Part shown: positions 1-15,480 of the stretch, in pieces
Layout: each line of letters opens with the position of its first letter
Position numbering within the stretch: position 1 is the first letter of the stretch
Source: Salvator merianae
Taxonomy: Eukaryota; Chordata; Lepidosauria; Squamata; Teiidae
NCBI GenBank assembly: GCA_003586115.2
Contig: QVOM02000074.1
Location: forward strand, 4,638,905 to 4,702,904
Direction of reading: 5' to 3'
DNA length: 64,000 bases
Made by a program: the position numbers and the translations under genes
Notes under the pieces: generated by a model
What the model was told of the DNA's origin: nothing
Databases searched by the model: none
Seen by the model: the letters and a program-made list of their open reading frames with translations, nothing else

Positions 1-2440
1 AGCAAACATTGGAAACTTCTTTGTACATTTTAGCTAATCTTTCCGGTATCAACAGAACATTATTTTATAAAAAAAGAATCTTGTAACATAACGTAGATTT
101 CAATCCTTTTGACCACTTCTTTTCCCATTGATGCATTTGTATATTTTATCCAAAGTTTTGCACCCATTTTATCACAATCTTTAACTTGTTCTTCCATTTT
201 CAATAGAAGATTATACGTTCTGTCTTAGTCTATGCTATCCCATAAGTTTTTTATCCATTTTGCACCTTTCAACTAGTTGTAAATATGAGAACTGTTGAAA
301 GCTATATTCTTCTGCTAGCAACTGTTCTCTTACTGTAATTTTGTATTCATCTTCATGGTTCTGTAACAAAACTTAATACATTAACCATATTTCTTTGCCA
401 GCAATTTCTTTTCTATAATGCACTTCTTGCACTAGATCTATAAAAGTGCTTTAGGGCACAACCTGTGTTTATATCCATTCCATATTCTCAACAGTGTACA
501 TCTCACATAACGATTTTTAAAATCCGCATTAACTTTAATTTTGTCACACCACAAATACCCATACCATCCAAGCCTCAGATCATGCCCTTCTAACTCAAGT
601 AAATGTTTATTACTCAGCACCATCTATTATTTCATCCACGCTAAACAGACCACAAAATAAAGCTTCAAATTAGATAAACCAAACTCTCCTTTTTCCTTTG
701 CATCTTGTAATATTTTATGATTAAACAATAGTCTACATGCTCTTACCATACAAACTTTGATATATTATTTTTGCCATTATTTAAATAATGTATAATTTGT
801 CAAAACTGGTATTGTCTGAAATAGACACATCATTCGGAATAATTAATTCATTTTTATAGCAGAAATCCTTCCCAACAATGACATATTTTTCCAATCTTGA
901 CATAGCTATCTTAATTTCTGCCCATATTTTAACCTAATTGTTCTGGAACAACATACAGTTCTTCATCAAGATAATACCATTCATTCCATTTGATCTTCTG
1001 TTGTCATATTTTTATTAACATCTTTTTTTATTGTTAATCTTAAATCCTGTCAGTGAAACAAAGTTTTTCATTTTTCCACTGAAGAATCTATTCCCTTTGA
1101 GGGATTCTCCAAAGTTGTCACTAAGTCATCCACAAATGCCCTTAACTTGTAAATTTTTTTTTTGATCTTTATTCTCAAGATTTTCTCATCTCACCTTATA
1201 TCTCTGTTCAGTAGTTAAAGAGCTAAAATAAACAAAAGTGGAGACAGTAGGCTTCCTTGTCTCATCCCTTTCTGGAGCTCACATGGCTTTGTTAATTCTC
1301 CATTTACAATTATTTGCATTTTCTGCAACATATGAATTTATCTTATTCATTTTATAAAGTTGTCTTCAAAGATTATAGTCTCCAGGACTTTGAATAGAAA
1401 AATCCAGTTCAAATTATCAAAAAGCTTTCTCTGCATCTAAGAAGATTGATGTGGCTTGTTTCTCATTATATTGGTCCAAATATTCCAAAATATCCAAAAC
1501 ATTTCTGACATTATTTCGTAGTTGCCTCTTAGGCAAATGACCACACTTGCCTAATCTCTGTGAATAAGGTAAAACACTTAACCTCTGTGCCAAAATAGCT
1601 GTAAAAAGTTTGTAATCATTATTCAGTAATAATATTGGTCTGTAATTTTTTGCCAATGTCAAATCCTGGTCTTCCTTCAGTATTAATTATATATTGGCTT
1701 CTTTCCAACTGTCAGGGATCTTTTCCGTGTTTAGCATGGTAGTCATTGTCTGTTGTAAAGCTAAAAACAATTCCTCTTCCAGAAATTTTAATACTGGGCT
1801 TTTCCTAGTTTTGGCCTTCTTTATGGCATCACAGAGCTCTTGCAAAGTTATAAGTCAATTCAAAAGTAGTCTTTGTCGATCTGTAATTTTTGATAAATCT
1901 TGTTTAGATAAGTAGTTATCCACTTTCTCCAAATAAACTTCCTATTGTTTATATAGAGTAGCATAATATGGATGAATACATCCTGTATCCTCACATTACC
2001 AGTTACCATGTTATTTCTTTTAATTTTAATGTGACTTCTTTTTTTTTTCACAGTCCATAAGCCAACCGCTTCCCCAGCTTGTCTGCACATTCAAAGTTCC
2101 TTTGCTTTATGTAATTCATCTTTGTTTCTGTTTTCCTCACTGCCAACTTTTGTAAAATCTTAATTTGTTTCATAATAGATGTTTTTGCTGTTTCCTTCAA
2201 TCTCTAAAATCAGTTGCATTTTCTCTTGCCCTTTCTTTTTAATCTGAGAGTTGTACTGGATAAAGTATTCACTTTTAAAAGCTTTACTTGCATCCCAAAC
2301 TATTCTGTTTCTGCCTTTTTTCAAGTTATTTTCAAGTAATTATTTTATTCTCTATTTGCAGTCCTTTAACACTTTATCTTTCTGTAATAAAGTTTCATTC
2401 AGTCTTCATCTGAAAATACTGCTTTATCTTTTAAAAGTAT
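1..2440 (-). mobile_element. L1 LINE ORF2 fragment, decayed, in LRP6 intron
   Basis: Read on the minus strand, 1662-1417 gives an L1-type reverse transcriptase segment (NYRPILLLNND, then RNNVRNVLDILEYL and IFLDAEKAF, the first catalytic-Asp motif region). 623-438 gives a downstream L1 ORF2 piece (LGWYGYLWCDKIKVNADF, then LLRIWN). The part from 2440 to 1860 looks like the linker before the RT domain but has stops and shifts. Both ends are missing from view: the window cuts the 3' side, and no 5'UTR or ORF1 is seen upstream. It lies upstream of the LRP6 exon at 3370, so it is intronic and antisense to the gene. It is not functional. Confidence 0.8.
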
Positions 2441-4229
<1,789 letters not shown>

Positions 4230-5520
4230 GTATCAGTGTTTAAATGCCAGTGCCAGGAATTTACAAGCCCAAATGGGTGAACTGGAATGCTTAGATTTAG
4301 AACAGAATATATAGTGGGCATTATTGAAACTTGGTCGGCTAGTGATTGTCAATAGGACACTGTTACAGTCTCTGTAGTAAAGACTGGAAGGATGCTCTGC
4401 GGAGGAGGTGTCATGTTATGTGTGAAAGAGAATCAAGTTATCATGAGATCCCCAAAGGGTCAGAGCATTCCACAAAATCATTGTGGATAGGGATACTAGG
4501 TCATAAAAATAGGTTAAAAATGATGAGCTGTTATCACTTCCACCCAGCCAAACCAAGGTGCTCAAGGAGACCTGAGATGGAGAAAAAAATGATAGAAGCA
4601 TCCCAAAGAAGCTTCTGTATGGGAAAGTCCTGCCTAACTAATTTCTGTCTAATCTTTTAGAGGTTTTTAAGCATGTTAGTAAACAGATGGATAAGGGTGA
4701 GCTACTTGGATTTTTAAAAAGCTTTTGAAAAAGTCCATCATCGAAGACTTTTTAATAAGTTCAATAGTCATGGAATAAAAGGTTTGGCCCTATTATATAT
4801 AAGCCACTGACTGAGGAAGAGAAAACAAGGGACAGGAATAAATGGATGCTTCTCACAATGCAGAGGTGTAACAAGTGGGTCTTCCAGAGTTTTGTCCTGG
4901 GACTGGTGCTTATTAACATTTTTATAAATGATGTGGAATCAGGCATGATCAGTAGAATAGCCAGGTCTGATAATGGCACCAAATTGTTTAGGGTGTTAAA
5001 AACAAAAAGGGTCTGTGAAGAATTGCAATTAATTTTCTACAAATGGGTGAAATGGGCATCAAAATGGCAGATACATTCTAACTACTTACATGCACCAATA
5101 GGATCTAATTACGAAAGAGATTGTTGTAGAAAACAGTTCAAGAAAGTACAGCAACAGGTGTAAAAATGGTCAATAGTATGTTAAGGGTAATAAGAAATGG
5201 TATTGAAAACAAAAATGCTGACATTACAATTCCCTTATGCAAGTCAATGGTGCAACTGCTTCTGAAATACTGTATACAATTTTGGTTACCATATCTCAAA
5301 AAGTATATGGCAGAGTTAGGAAAAAAATCAAGAGAGTGACTAAATTGGGGCTAGAAAGGACAGATGTGTGAGGGGACATGATAGATATGTATAACATTAT
5401 GCATGGTATGGACAAACTAGATAGGAATAAGTTTTTCTCCATTTCCCAAAACATTAGAACTGACCAGACAGGATCAGGTGTAGAGACAGCCATTCTCACT
5501 TTGAGGACTGGAAAAGCCCC
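4230..5520 (+). mobile_element. CR1/jockey-superfamily LINE, decayed, sense in LRP6 last intron
   Basis: Plus-strand translation in shifting frames gives endonuclease-like IIETW near 4320, an RT core remnant around 4870-5000 (VLGLVLINIFINDVESG, then ARSDNGTKLF where FADDTKL is expected), a segment like KWVKWASKWQ, and near 5240 a piece like LLKYCIQFWLPYLKK. The order endonuclease, RT, C-terminal region fits a CR1-like non-LTR element common in reptiles. The catalytic FADD box is lost and frameshifts are frequent. The exact family is not resolved. It lies wholly within the intron between the two LRP6 coding exons in the window. Confidence 0.7.
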
Positions 5521-5535
5521 TTACTGGGCCACCAG

Positions 5536-5850
5536 CACTTGAAATGCAAATGGCCCATCCAAGGCAGGCCCAATCGCCATGCCAGCAGCCACGGCAACAT
5601 CCAGCTGTTGCCATGGCAATTGGGATGTGGTACATGACTTCACAGCCTCACTGCCGCACCCACTCACAGAGTTCACATCCAGAAGGGGTGCAAATGCTGC
5701 TGACTGGAAGCTACTCAGCTGCTCCTGGTCAAGCTGTGGAAAACATTTAGGTTATCCACAGCTAGTAGTGTCCAGGATCAGCTGGAAGCACTTCAGGATC
5801 AGCTAGAAGCACTCCTGGATGTGGTGGCGGCGTGTGGATGGGCCAGTCTG
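5536..5850. repeat. Foldback repeat made of successive hairpins
   Basis: Imperfect inverted repeats occur one after another: CCCAATCGCCATG near 5570 pairs with CATGGCAATTGGG near 5614-5626, with inner arms CCACGGCAACA and TGTTGCCATGG. AGCTGTGGA near 5734 pairs with TCCACAGCT near 5754. A short direct repeat of the GGATCAGCTGGAAGCACT type occurs twice between 5776 and 5812. It resembles the multi-hairpin elements at 7339-7780 and around 34000-34800 in style, but I cannot show that they share sequence. Confidence 0.5.
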
Positions 5851-6053
5851 GCGAGCATCTGGAAGCTCACCGGCAAGTGTGTGTCTTGGTATTGGCCACC
5901 AATTTGGTTGCATTTACAAAAGGTTTGGACCAATTCATGGAAATCAGGGCTATTGAGGATCCTCAATTGTTCAAGAAGGAATACGTCCAAAACATTTTTC
6001 TTCTGATCATATTGGCATATTATACTGTCAAAGTAGTCCAGAATCCCTTTTAG

Positions 6054-6389
<336 letters not shown>

Positions 6390-7338
6390 GAGACTCCCTC
6401 CCTCCTTTGGTCACCTCCGGTCTACCTGTGTAAATACTTACTGCCTCTGTGGAGAGGAGGGAATACATGAGGCAGGGTAATAGTGTGTACATTGAAAAAT
6501 ATTAAATGAGGTTGGGAATATTAGAGATACTTGTACAGAAAGTGGGGTTGGGAAGGGGAGAAAAAGATGTTATTTATATATTTTCCTAAAACAGAAGTTG
6601 CTGCTTTGTGCCATAAGAAAAAATTTAAAATTTGTATAGAAAAGTTGTTTTTTTTATTTTTCCAAATGGAACACAAGAAGATGCCTTAAATCAGTGAAGT
6701 GACTGAGCATATAGGGAAATGGAAGGACCAGGGTGTGTTGCTGTTCAATGAGCCAAATACCAAAAATAAAGATAGAGAGAAGAAAGCAGTTTGACAAGGA
6801 AAATTATGAAAGGAACCTATGATGAAGCAGCATATAAAAAATACTTGCATTTTTATATACTGATGGACCAGCAATTCAAATAAATGTGAAGAAAATTAAG
6901 TAATGGTACATAAATATGATTGATAGCTAATAGTGCATAAAGGGCTTTGTTCTGTTCAAGAATACAGCTGTCAACACTTGAAAATGGCACCTTTTGCTTA
7001 ATTCACATGTTAGATGTAGCCAAGATACACCATTTTTATAGCTGCTTGTTTCTTTCTAGGTATTCCGTCATTTTGCTGGTTGTGGTTTTGTTAAGATTGT
7101 GTTTTTAATTTTTACTTTGTGTGTTCATTTCTTTACTAAATTTTAGTGGTTGTCCACTTTGTCCTCAGTGTTCTCCCCATAGAAGAATGGGGGTAGGATT
7201 TGGGCAATATTGTTTCTATGATACCTTGCTGTTCTGATCCAGGGTAAATAATGTCCTGAAATACGTGCAGCATCTCCTGCTGTCTTTGTTAAAATGTTTG
7301 TGTTTGCAGTGAAGGAAGTAGAAGAGGGAATCTTGCTC

Positions 7339-7780
7339 CTAGGGTGCCTTTAGACGGCAAGAGGAAATTCTGGGCTCTTCTTTAAATCCTGGGATTGCCT
7401 CTTGCCACTCATGCCACATGGCAGGAGGTAGTCCTGGCAAAATAATGGGCTCTTGTTTCCGTCTGATGTTTCTTCGTGGGATCTTTCCTCTTGCAAAATA
7501 CTTGTATGTAGGAAGCGCCCACCTTTGTTATTTTTCACATACTTCCTACATACGGGTATTTTGCAAGAGAAACAATCCCATGGGAAAACACCAGGCAGAG
7601 ATGAACAATCACTATTGCGAAAAACCCAGCATCATTGCTGGGTTTTCCGTAATAGCAACTTCATGGGTTTTTGCTCGACTAGCCCAGGAATACATTGGGA
7701 TTGCCATGAATGTGTATGGCAATCCTAATATCCTCCTGGGAACATTGTGGGGTTTTACTCCCGTCTGGAGGCATCTTTAG
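7339..7780. repeat. Multi-hairpin foldback element inside LRP6 3'UTR
   Basis: A 442-bp block has terminal inverted repeats (7339-7357 against 7761-7780, CTAGGGTGCC... type) and at least three internal stem-loops. One has 26-nt arms, 7490-7515 and 7542-7567, with two mismatches. One at 7614-7631/7636-7653 has 18-nt arms with two mismatches and a 4-nt loop. One at 7694-7707/7716-7729 is enclosed by CCCAGGA/TCCTGGG. The arrangement suggests a non-autonomous foldback DNA transposon. No convincing target-site duplication was found. Confidence 0.7.
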
Positions 7781-10700
7781 TCTCCCTACAAGTAAAATCT
7801 TGGGTGTCAAGTAACGAATGAACAGGTTGATTGAGAATGCCTGTGTGAATGTGTGTGCAAGTGCACGTTTGTGTGAGAAAAGTTGTTTGTTTTTTACCAG
7901 TACAACAGGATTATGTTTCCCAGCAGGTCAGTGCTGTCCCCATAAAATGACAAAGGTATTTATACCTGAATTACTTTTTCTCCCAGTAGATCAAAATGTT
8001 TCAGCATAAAACAAGGTGGTTATGTTTTTATATCATATGGATGGCATACTTATAAATGATAAAATTTAATTTTGATTACTTAGTTTAATGTAAAGGACAT
8101 CTTATTTTCTTGCAGTACTTTCAGTGTATAGTGAATTATCATAGTATACAGTTCATTCATGTTATTTTTCTTTATTATAGAACAGTTAAAACTTTTTTTA
8201 GTCAGGATTCTTAGAATTTGTTTTTTTTTTAAAAAAAACACTTCTAAGCCTAGTGGTGCAATGTTGATGTTAAATAAGCCAGTGTTTGTGGTGTGACTTC
8301 GTTGTGGCAGAAAGCAATTCCGAAACATAAACCACTGTGAATTTCTGTTTTTAAAGCTGTTCTTTGCCAAAGTGTTTAGTTTAGCATGATGTGTTGTGTT
8401 ACATTTTGTCAGGTCTCTATTTTATGACAGCTTGTTGTGCTAGCAGGAAGCCAACATGTGAATTTTTCCAGCTTGTTCTTGAAGCTTTCTTGAGCTTTGG
8501 ACTGTGTATTTTAAATTATTGTGATGAGAGATAGAGCTCCATTCTGGATTTTTTAAAAAAAAGTATATTCAAGGCATAAAGAAATTTATTTCATTAAGAG
8601 GTTTTTCTATATTACATGGAAGTAAAATTAGCCATGAATATACCTAAGTTACAGCATTATTGTAGAATTAAATATTCTATAAAGCTGTCCCCAAACATTT
8701 AACAATCTACATATACTGGGGACTGTTGTAATTGGCTACATTTGGAGAATTTTGAGTTAACTTCCAGCAGCCCAAACTTTTCTCCTTCCCAGTTTCATTG
8801 GTGCATTTTCAAGCTCTAAACCTGCTTTTATTTGCAAAGTGTACATTTCAGAGAATGTTCTTTTCTGATTTGTCACAACGCATTTAAATTGCCCCAAGCT
8901 CAGTTCTTATTGATTTCCATGAGTGATCGTGGCCTTTGGGAATCTAACAGAAGGGAATAGTGCCTGCAAATGGTTTTAAAGGAAACATGTTTATCTCAGT
9001 TTTAAGTGCACTGATTTTAAAGTCAGTTCTATTGAATTTCACAACATCTATCTTAAAAATGTGTATCTTTTTTTTGTCTGGGCTTTTGAATCATTTCTGG
9101 CCTTTTGTTTTAAAGGTCTGTTGCCCAGTTTTTACAAAAAAAATGGATAACAGAAACTTCCTTCAGGTACTTTATACTCTGAAGCATTTGGCTTTTTGAA
9201 CAGGAAAGATTTACCTGAGTCTTCAGGCAGATGGATATCTTCTTGTAAACAATAACGAAATTCTGTGCAGTACCCCCACAGTAAAATATGCTGGAGTTAC
9301 AGCAGGGGCTGTAATGGTGTATGAAATTACTCTTTGCTTTCTTTGCATCTTTAACTGTGCACCATTCTTACTGGGAGGTAGCATATATAAACTTACACTG
9401 GAGAGTTCAGAATATTGCATTGTTTTATCTCAGTCCAAATGCTTGTACTGCGTCAGCAGCAATCTTTTCTTCTCGCAAAGTGTGTATTTGTGCAAATTTC
9501 TGTTTACAAGGTGGTTAAGCTTATGTTATTTTGTAGTATCTTCTTTCTTTGTCAGAGACAAGATTCTTTGCCTTCTTATGCAAATTCATTTAGAAGTATT
9601 GTTTCTTTTGGATGATAGCTGCCAAATTTCAGTGGAAACTGTGAAAAAATAGTTGTGAGCTTTAACTTATACCAAGCACTGCCTTTGACTAGAGTACTTC
9701 ATTTAATTAACTTTGTAGACCAACAAAATAATACTAAGGTTAACTTTAAGTTGGGAATGAAGAGATGAGCTAAACTTTCTCCATCATAGATATGATATAA
9801 TTGCACCTAGAGTGGTCAACATGCAGTGCTATATGTGGCTTTTTCCTTTAACTTATTGTATTGCCTGTGTATTCACTATAGCACAAATATTGCTTTCTGT
9901 TATCAGTTAAGAAGTAGGAAATGTGGCTAGAAAGAAATCTCAGAATAAATCAAAAGAGACAAGTCTAATGCAACTCATTCTTAAACTCCAGAAAAGGAAA
10001 ACATGAAAAATTGATCAAGAATATTGCAGTGTGTGCTTACACACGTGATCCTAGCTCCTATTCATACACATCATATGTTGAGTAGTTGCACCTAAGCAGG
10101 GAACTACTTCCACTTGAAAGATTAACTTTTCTCCTTGGTCATATTGTCCACAGGTATTTGTGGTGTGCTTTTAAACCCCACTCCAGCTTTTTTAGAGGAA
10201 GAAATGTATGAATTGACTTATTCAGTGTCTTGGCCTAGATTACATGCTAACTAGGAGATTGTTTCTTCCTAGATAGGAAGCTGTCTTTAAAGAGAAATTA
10301 GACAAATTAATGGAAAAGAAAGACAATAAGTGAATAGAAGGCCTGATGGCCATGTGCTACCTGCAGATGCACTATTATTGCTGAATGCCAGTTGCTGGCA
10401 AACAATATTTGTGAAAAGAACACTGTGCTTATTTTCTGCTTATGCGTTTTCTTGAGATATCTGACTAGTAAAGGACTACACAAACCTTTGGTCTAATCCA
10501 GCAGAGATTCTTTGATATTCTAAGGGTGAAAGATAGGCACAGGCCACAGCGTTGCTCATCAACCAGTATAATCTGTGTTTCAGTCATAAAATGCTCACAT
10601 TTTATATTACTGTTCAAAATTATGACAATTACAGGCAATTGTATCATAGTAAAGGAATACTGCTGTTCCTAACTTCAGCATATTTCAATTTTCTTTTCTC

Positions 10701-11640
10701 AAAATTATAAAGGAGTTGCAGGAAGTTTATAAGCAAAAGCTCATTTGTTTTTGAATAGGCAGTTCTTCACACAAGTGTGTAAATTTAGTTTTATTTGATA
10801 GTCTGGTTATTCATATTAAATTATTTTATTTTACCACCATAAAATAGTGTCCTTTCCTAAATGTTTTGTTGGTCCACACAAAACTGTTTCCAGCAATAGG
10901 TAATTATTGTTTACTGCATATACGAAATATTTTTAAACTACAAGGTTTCAATTTACTTTCCTTTTTAGAGACTGTTCTTAGAAGTTTTACTTAAAATCAG
11001 CTTGTTTGTTTTAATGATTTGAGAGTTATATTATGATAATTATATAAGTATGTTAATTTTCGTTTAAGAGATTTAAAATAATCCTCTGTTTTTAAAATTT
11101 CAAATTGGTAATAGAATGATCCATATCAGCAGTGCACAGAGTTCCTTACTGCATTAAGAGCAGTGGATGCCAAATATAAAGTGTTGCTGGTATTATATCA
11201 TTCTCTTCCCTGTGGCATAAAATCAGGGTTTCTAGTCAAATCTTCTGTTGCTTGTAGCCAACCTGAAAAGAATATGCTTTCATAAGTAAGAAGTTGATAC
11301 TCTATATCATACATAAGCTGAACAAACCTTGTTTGTAAGTGAAGGATCTGGTGCTGCTTTTAATCTTTTAAAACTTTTCACTTTGTATTGTAATTTTTAA
11401 CCTTTCTGTCATTGTTTGTTTGTTTAATCCGGCTAATATATTCAGAGACTTTGGTACGATGGTGCTTTGCAAGGATGTATTTGTTATAATGACCAACATT
11501 TGGTCAGTCCTACTCACTCATTTACTAATACTTTTTTTAATATTGTAAAATAAAAGTGCTTTATTTCGAAGGTGTATATAACCCCTGTAAAAAGTACCTC
11601 ACTCCTTTTTTCAATTATCACTCTACATGGAGTTGTAACA

Positions 11641-11646
11641 AATAAA
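11641..11646 (+). promoter_or_regulatory. LRP6: Polyadenylation signal, LRP6 distal
   Basis: AATAAA followed within 10-25 bases by a run of T residues. Beyond it the sequence turns into transposon-derived repeats, which supports this as the distal 3' end. Confidence 0.6.
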
Positions 11647-11892
11647 ATGTTGATTTTTTTTTTTATAATAAAATTGAACAGAAATTATTTTGTTAATTAT
11701 GCTGAAAATACAGAACAGATACAACTTGAAAGTGAGACTGTGAGGTGAATATGTGAACATTTGTGCCAGAACCATAATTAGCCTCCCATCTTTTTGCACT
11801 ATAGTATTATAAAATGTGAATAAGCAAGCTTTAAACTAGCTTCATCTCTCACCTAGTTGGTGTGGCTATATCTTTGTGCTCGCGCATCTGCT

Positions 11893-12240
11893 TTACATTT
11901 AGGAAGAAGAAGAAGAACTTGGTTTTTATATCCCACTTTTCTCGGCCAAAGCTAACTCAAAGCGGCTTACAAGGTTATTTTTTGCCCGAAGGCTTACATC
12001 TGTCTATCTTCCGCATCACACAAAGTGATGCTCCCTATTTATCTACTTGCAATTACTTGCTTTCGAACAGCTAGGTTGGCTGGAGCTAGAGGCCAGTAGA
12101 GGGCGCTCATCCCCTCTACACGACAGACAGGGGCCTTGAACTCCGATCCTCCTATTGAAAGAACAGTGCCTTAGCTTTCTGCGAAGCCCCAAAAGAAGAA
12201 CATGGCAAACCTGCAATACTGCTGGCAAGAAAAATAAATG
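11893..12240. repeat. Interspersed repeat with GAA-rich edge
   Basis: It starts with AGGAAGAAGAAGAAGAA and goes on with TTTTTATATCCCACTTTTCTC and AAAGCGGCTTACAA, a phrase that recurs across squamate genomes as a dispersed repeat. The GAA run may be the tail of an element inserted on the minus strand. It is followed by GAGGCCAGTAGAGGGCGCTC. The family name is not certain. Confidence 0.5.
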
Positions 12241-12549
12241 GTTGGGTCCGTGTAGTCACCAGGAATCAAACTTGACTTAGGGAGCCTGTCACCTAAACCA
12301 AGACATTCTATAACATCCATAAGGCTTGTGTTGCAGAGGGTTTCACTGATAAGAATTGCCCCTTATATGATGCAGAGGATACATTCTCAGAAATTTCCCA
12401 TGTTATCTGGATCACACTAAATATCGGTAGTACTTTGGAAACACCTTGTGTGTAGCTGCCAGTTACTTCTAGAGTAATTGTAGAAGGGACACTGCAGCTT
12501 AAAACTCTGTAGGACTGACATTCTGGAGAAGAATTCAGTTAGAGAAGGC

Positions 12550-13710
12550 GCCACTACAAATAAAGGTTTGTTTGTTTCTTACATTTATCTCCTCCCCCCC
12601 CCCCCAATACCATGCTTCAGGAAGGTTGCAACAATTAAAATACATAAAAATAGAAATAAAAGTATCTGAAAACAGTGCACTATTGAGAGGAGGAGAACTG
12701 CCTCTTTAAAGAGATTCTTCTTTACCAAAAACCTGAATGTATAGCGTGATGGGGCTTGATGCACCGCAGAAGGGAGGCCATTCCACAGCTGGGAAGTTAT
12801 CACAGAGAAGATCTTACTTTATGAGCAGGGTTGAATGGGAGGAAGTGTTCCTTTTGGCATTTGGGGACCAAATCATTGGTGCCTTTGTAAGTCAGAGTTA
12901 ATAACTTGTATTGGGATCAATAGAAAACTGGTAAGCAGTACAATTCCTGTGAGACAGCCATAATATGCGTCAGGAACATCACTGGTGCCTTTTGCATTAA
13001 TTGCAGCTTCTGAACCATTTTTAAGGGCAATAGTACAATATAGAAGTTACCAGAGCATGAATTGCTGTGGCTAAATTCTCTCTCTATCCCAAAATGACTG
13101 TAGCTAGCAAATTAGGCAAAACTAGCAATAGGCATTGCTGGCCACCACATCCACCTGGGTTTCAAGTGACAGGGATGAACCCAAGAGTATCTTCAAATTG
13201 CACACCAATTCCAGGTGAGGACAAGCCAACTGGGTATCTGCCCATTCCGTGGGCTCAATAGTCTGTAACATAGTATGTCTTTCTTGTTTGGATTCAGCTT
13301 CAGGTTATGGGTCACATCTAGCCTATTATTGCCTCTAGGCAAGCATCAAGCATCTGATCTGCCTCTCCTGAATTGGATGGAATGAAGAGATAGAGTTGTG
13401 TGTCATCAGCAGCTGGCAGTGCCTCACTCCAAATCTCCTGACAACTGCTCCTAATGTTTCATACAGATGTTAAAAAGCATGAGATCAATTCTTGAGAAAC
13501 CACACAAATTAGTTCTAGGGGCATCAAACAATAATCCCCCATGGCTGTTCTCTGATGTTGGCCTTGGGAATAGGAGCAGAATCTCTGCCATGCACGTACT
13601 TCTGATTCACAACCATGCATTCTTTCCAGAAGGAGATGATCAGTGATATCAAAAGCCGCTGAGAGTTTATCAAGGAGAACCAGCATTGTACGCTCAGCTC
13701 ACACATCATA
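12550..13710 (-). mobile_element. L2-like LINE, RT and 3' end, decayed
   Basis: On the minus strand 13686-13459 reads LVLLDKLSAAFDITDHLLLERM, the first RT catalytic motif of L2/CR1-type elements. Around 13410-13290 shifted frames give ADDTQLYLFIPSNSGEAD, containing the ADD box, and then LKLNPNK. 12803-12585 gives LWNGLPSAVHQAPSRYTFR, matching the C-terminal LWN-LP-x-x-(V/I)RQAPS region of such LINEs. A poly-C run lies at 12593-12605. Frameshifts and stops make it non-functional. It is 5'-truncated at about 13710. Confidence 0.75.
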
Positions 13711-14729
13711 CAATTGTTCCTATTTTTAAAGGACTAAGAAAAAATGCATAGTTGTTTTACAGATATTGATCTGGAATTCAAAACTCATATTCTAACTTAA
13801 TAATCAAAGCTTTCCAAATGCATTTTCAGTTCATGCTTGTTTTCCTAGTTTCATAATCAAATTTTGTTGATAGACTTGTACTTTTCTGACTAATGTTGTC
13901 AAAATAATAATGCTGTAAAGGTAAATATGTTCCTTCATTTAGAGTGGTTTCAAATTCATTTCTTTCTAAGTAATCTTTTGTGTTTTGATTTCACATCATA
14001 CACTGATGTATCTAACATAATTAAGTGCTTGGTTCGTCATACATGTACTTGACACTTTTACTGCAGGCTTCTCCATTGCAGGTTTTGTAAGTGGCCTACA
14101 AATAGTCATTAGAAATCCTTTGTTTAATTTATGTGTAATTAGAGATAAGAGAAGTCAGCAACTATTTTATTAGTCCTGGTGTATAGATATGCAGCACAAA
14201 GTGTGGAAAGCTGGTTCTGAAAGCAAAATCTGCAAAAATCAGATTTTTAGGGTATATGGTTTGTCCTCGTTGGGGGAAGCTCTGGGGTGGAAACCTGCCC
14301 CAAATGTGTGTTAATGTAACTTTTTAGAATGCTGATCATTCTGTGGTACCTTACACTCCTATATATTGTTACAAAATTTGCTATAGCACTCTGCATGTGC
14401 TAAGAGACATGGTATCTTTAAACCGAAAGGTTCAGGTTAACAGGCACTATTGGATAGGAAAAATAATCAGACCAATGTTTGTTTATTGAACCCAAGAAAG
14501 TAAAATAAAGTATTTCTTTACAGTGACAAATCAGCAGTGGAATCAGCCACAAATGGCACGATCAACTCAAGCAGCCAGATACAAATTTACAGGCAGAGGT
14601 TCAGTAAGTTTACCAAAAGAAAGATGTTCTATTTTCCTAAAGGAGTTTAAAAAGCGATAGAAGGAAAAGCGGAAGAGTTGAGACAGGAAAATGGGGGTAC
14701 ACTGTAAAGGGCAATTTTTAGCAAAAACA
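13711..14729. other. Intergenic, nothing recognised
   Basis: AT-rich sequence between two LINE fragments, downstream of the LRP6 polyadenylation signal. No gene, structured repeat or promoter signal was seen. Confidence 0.4.
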
Positions 14730-15480
14730 TAAAACATTTGCTCGTACAACATTTAAATCTCACCCAGCTTGTGAGCTTGCATAGAAAGTTCTGTTCTACT
14801 GGTCTTATCCCCCTCCATCACATCGCTAAAAAGAGATCCCTGTATGTTGGACTATGCCCTGTGCTTGGTACCTACCTCCACTTATGGTGGGAATGTCCAG
14901 CCATTTTTCAGTGTTGGGACTCTGAAAACTGTAGTACATAAAGTAACAACCACTAATATCACACTGACCCCCAAGCTAGTTTTTCTATCTTTATTTCATG
15001 GCTAAAATATACCTTGCTAATTTTGGGATTTAACATAATTTTTGATATGGCAAAAACTGAAATAGCACAACACTGAAAAACAGCTCACCAACTAATCTGG
15101 GTCTTGGTTAACTCACATTTTGAATTACATTCTTAATAATCTGAAGTATCAGCAATTGCAAATATTGGCATTTCCTGTAGCTTTTGATTTTCAGGGTCGC
15201 TGGTTCCCCTGGATCCTTGCAGCCCAGATCAAGTCGACATTTAATCCAGCTACATCTTATCTTTCTTCTTTCCTCAACTGCTGATTAACTAAACATTTTC
15301 CTCACCTGATGCTTTTTGGCACCTTGGCACATGTTCCATTGATGTCTGTTGTGAACTGATATGCTCTTGTTGGTTAAGTTTCTGGACTTATTCTACCTGT
15401 TGTTGTAGTCTTATCCCAATTCCTATGCTTCTTTGTTAAAAGACAGTTTGTTATATAAAATATTTTAAAATTAAAAAAAG
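14730..15480 (+). mobile_element. L1 LINE ORF2 C-terminal fragment and tail
   Basis: The plus strand at about 14855-14930 encodes GTYLHLWWECPAIFQCW, the L1 ORF2 C-terminal motif (usually GTxxHxWWxC). The following 500 bases keep a recognisable L1 3' context in shifted frames and end in an A-rich tract (ATTTTAAAATTAAAAAAAGAAA) at 15459-15483, probably the degenerate poly-A tail. It is truncated at the 5' side, as is usual for L1. Confidence 0.65.

Larger units (their letters stand above)
6390..11660 (+). other. LRP6: LRP6 3' untranslated region
   Basis: About 5.3 kb downstream of the stop has no coding signal. It is AT-rich with many ATTTA-like motifs and scattered AATAAA hexamers. The strongest end point is AATAAA at 11641-11646 followed by a long T-rich tract, which fits the multi-kilobase 3'UTR known for LRP6. 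An earlier AATAAA at 6879 could give a short isoform. The only clear insertion is the foldback element at 7339-7780. The UTR call rests on position and composition, so the exact end is inferred. Confidence 0.75.

Noticed and set aside
7418..7780. 120-codon ORF in the LRP6 3'UTR
   Set aside because: Coincides with the foldback element; its hairpins explain the sequence, and no domain is seen.
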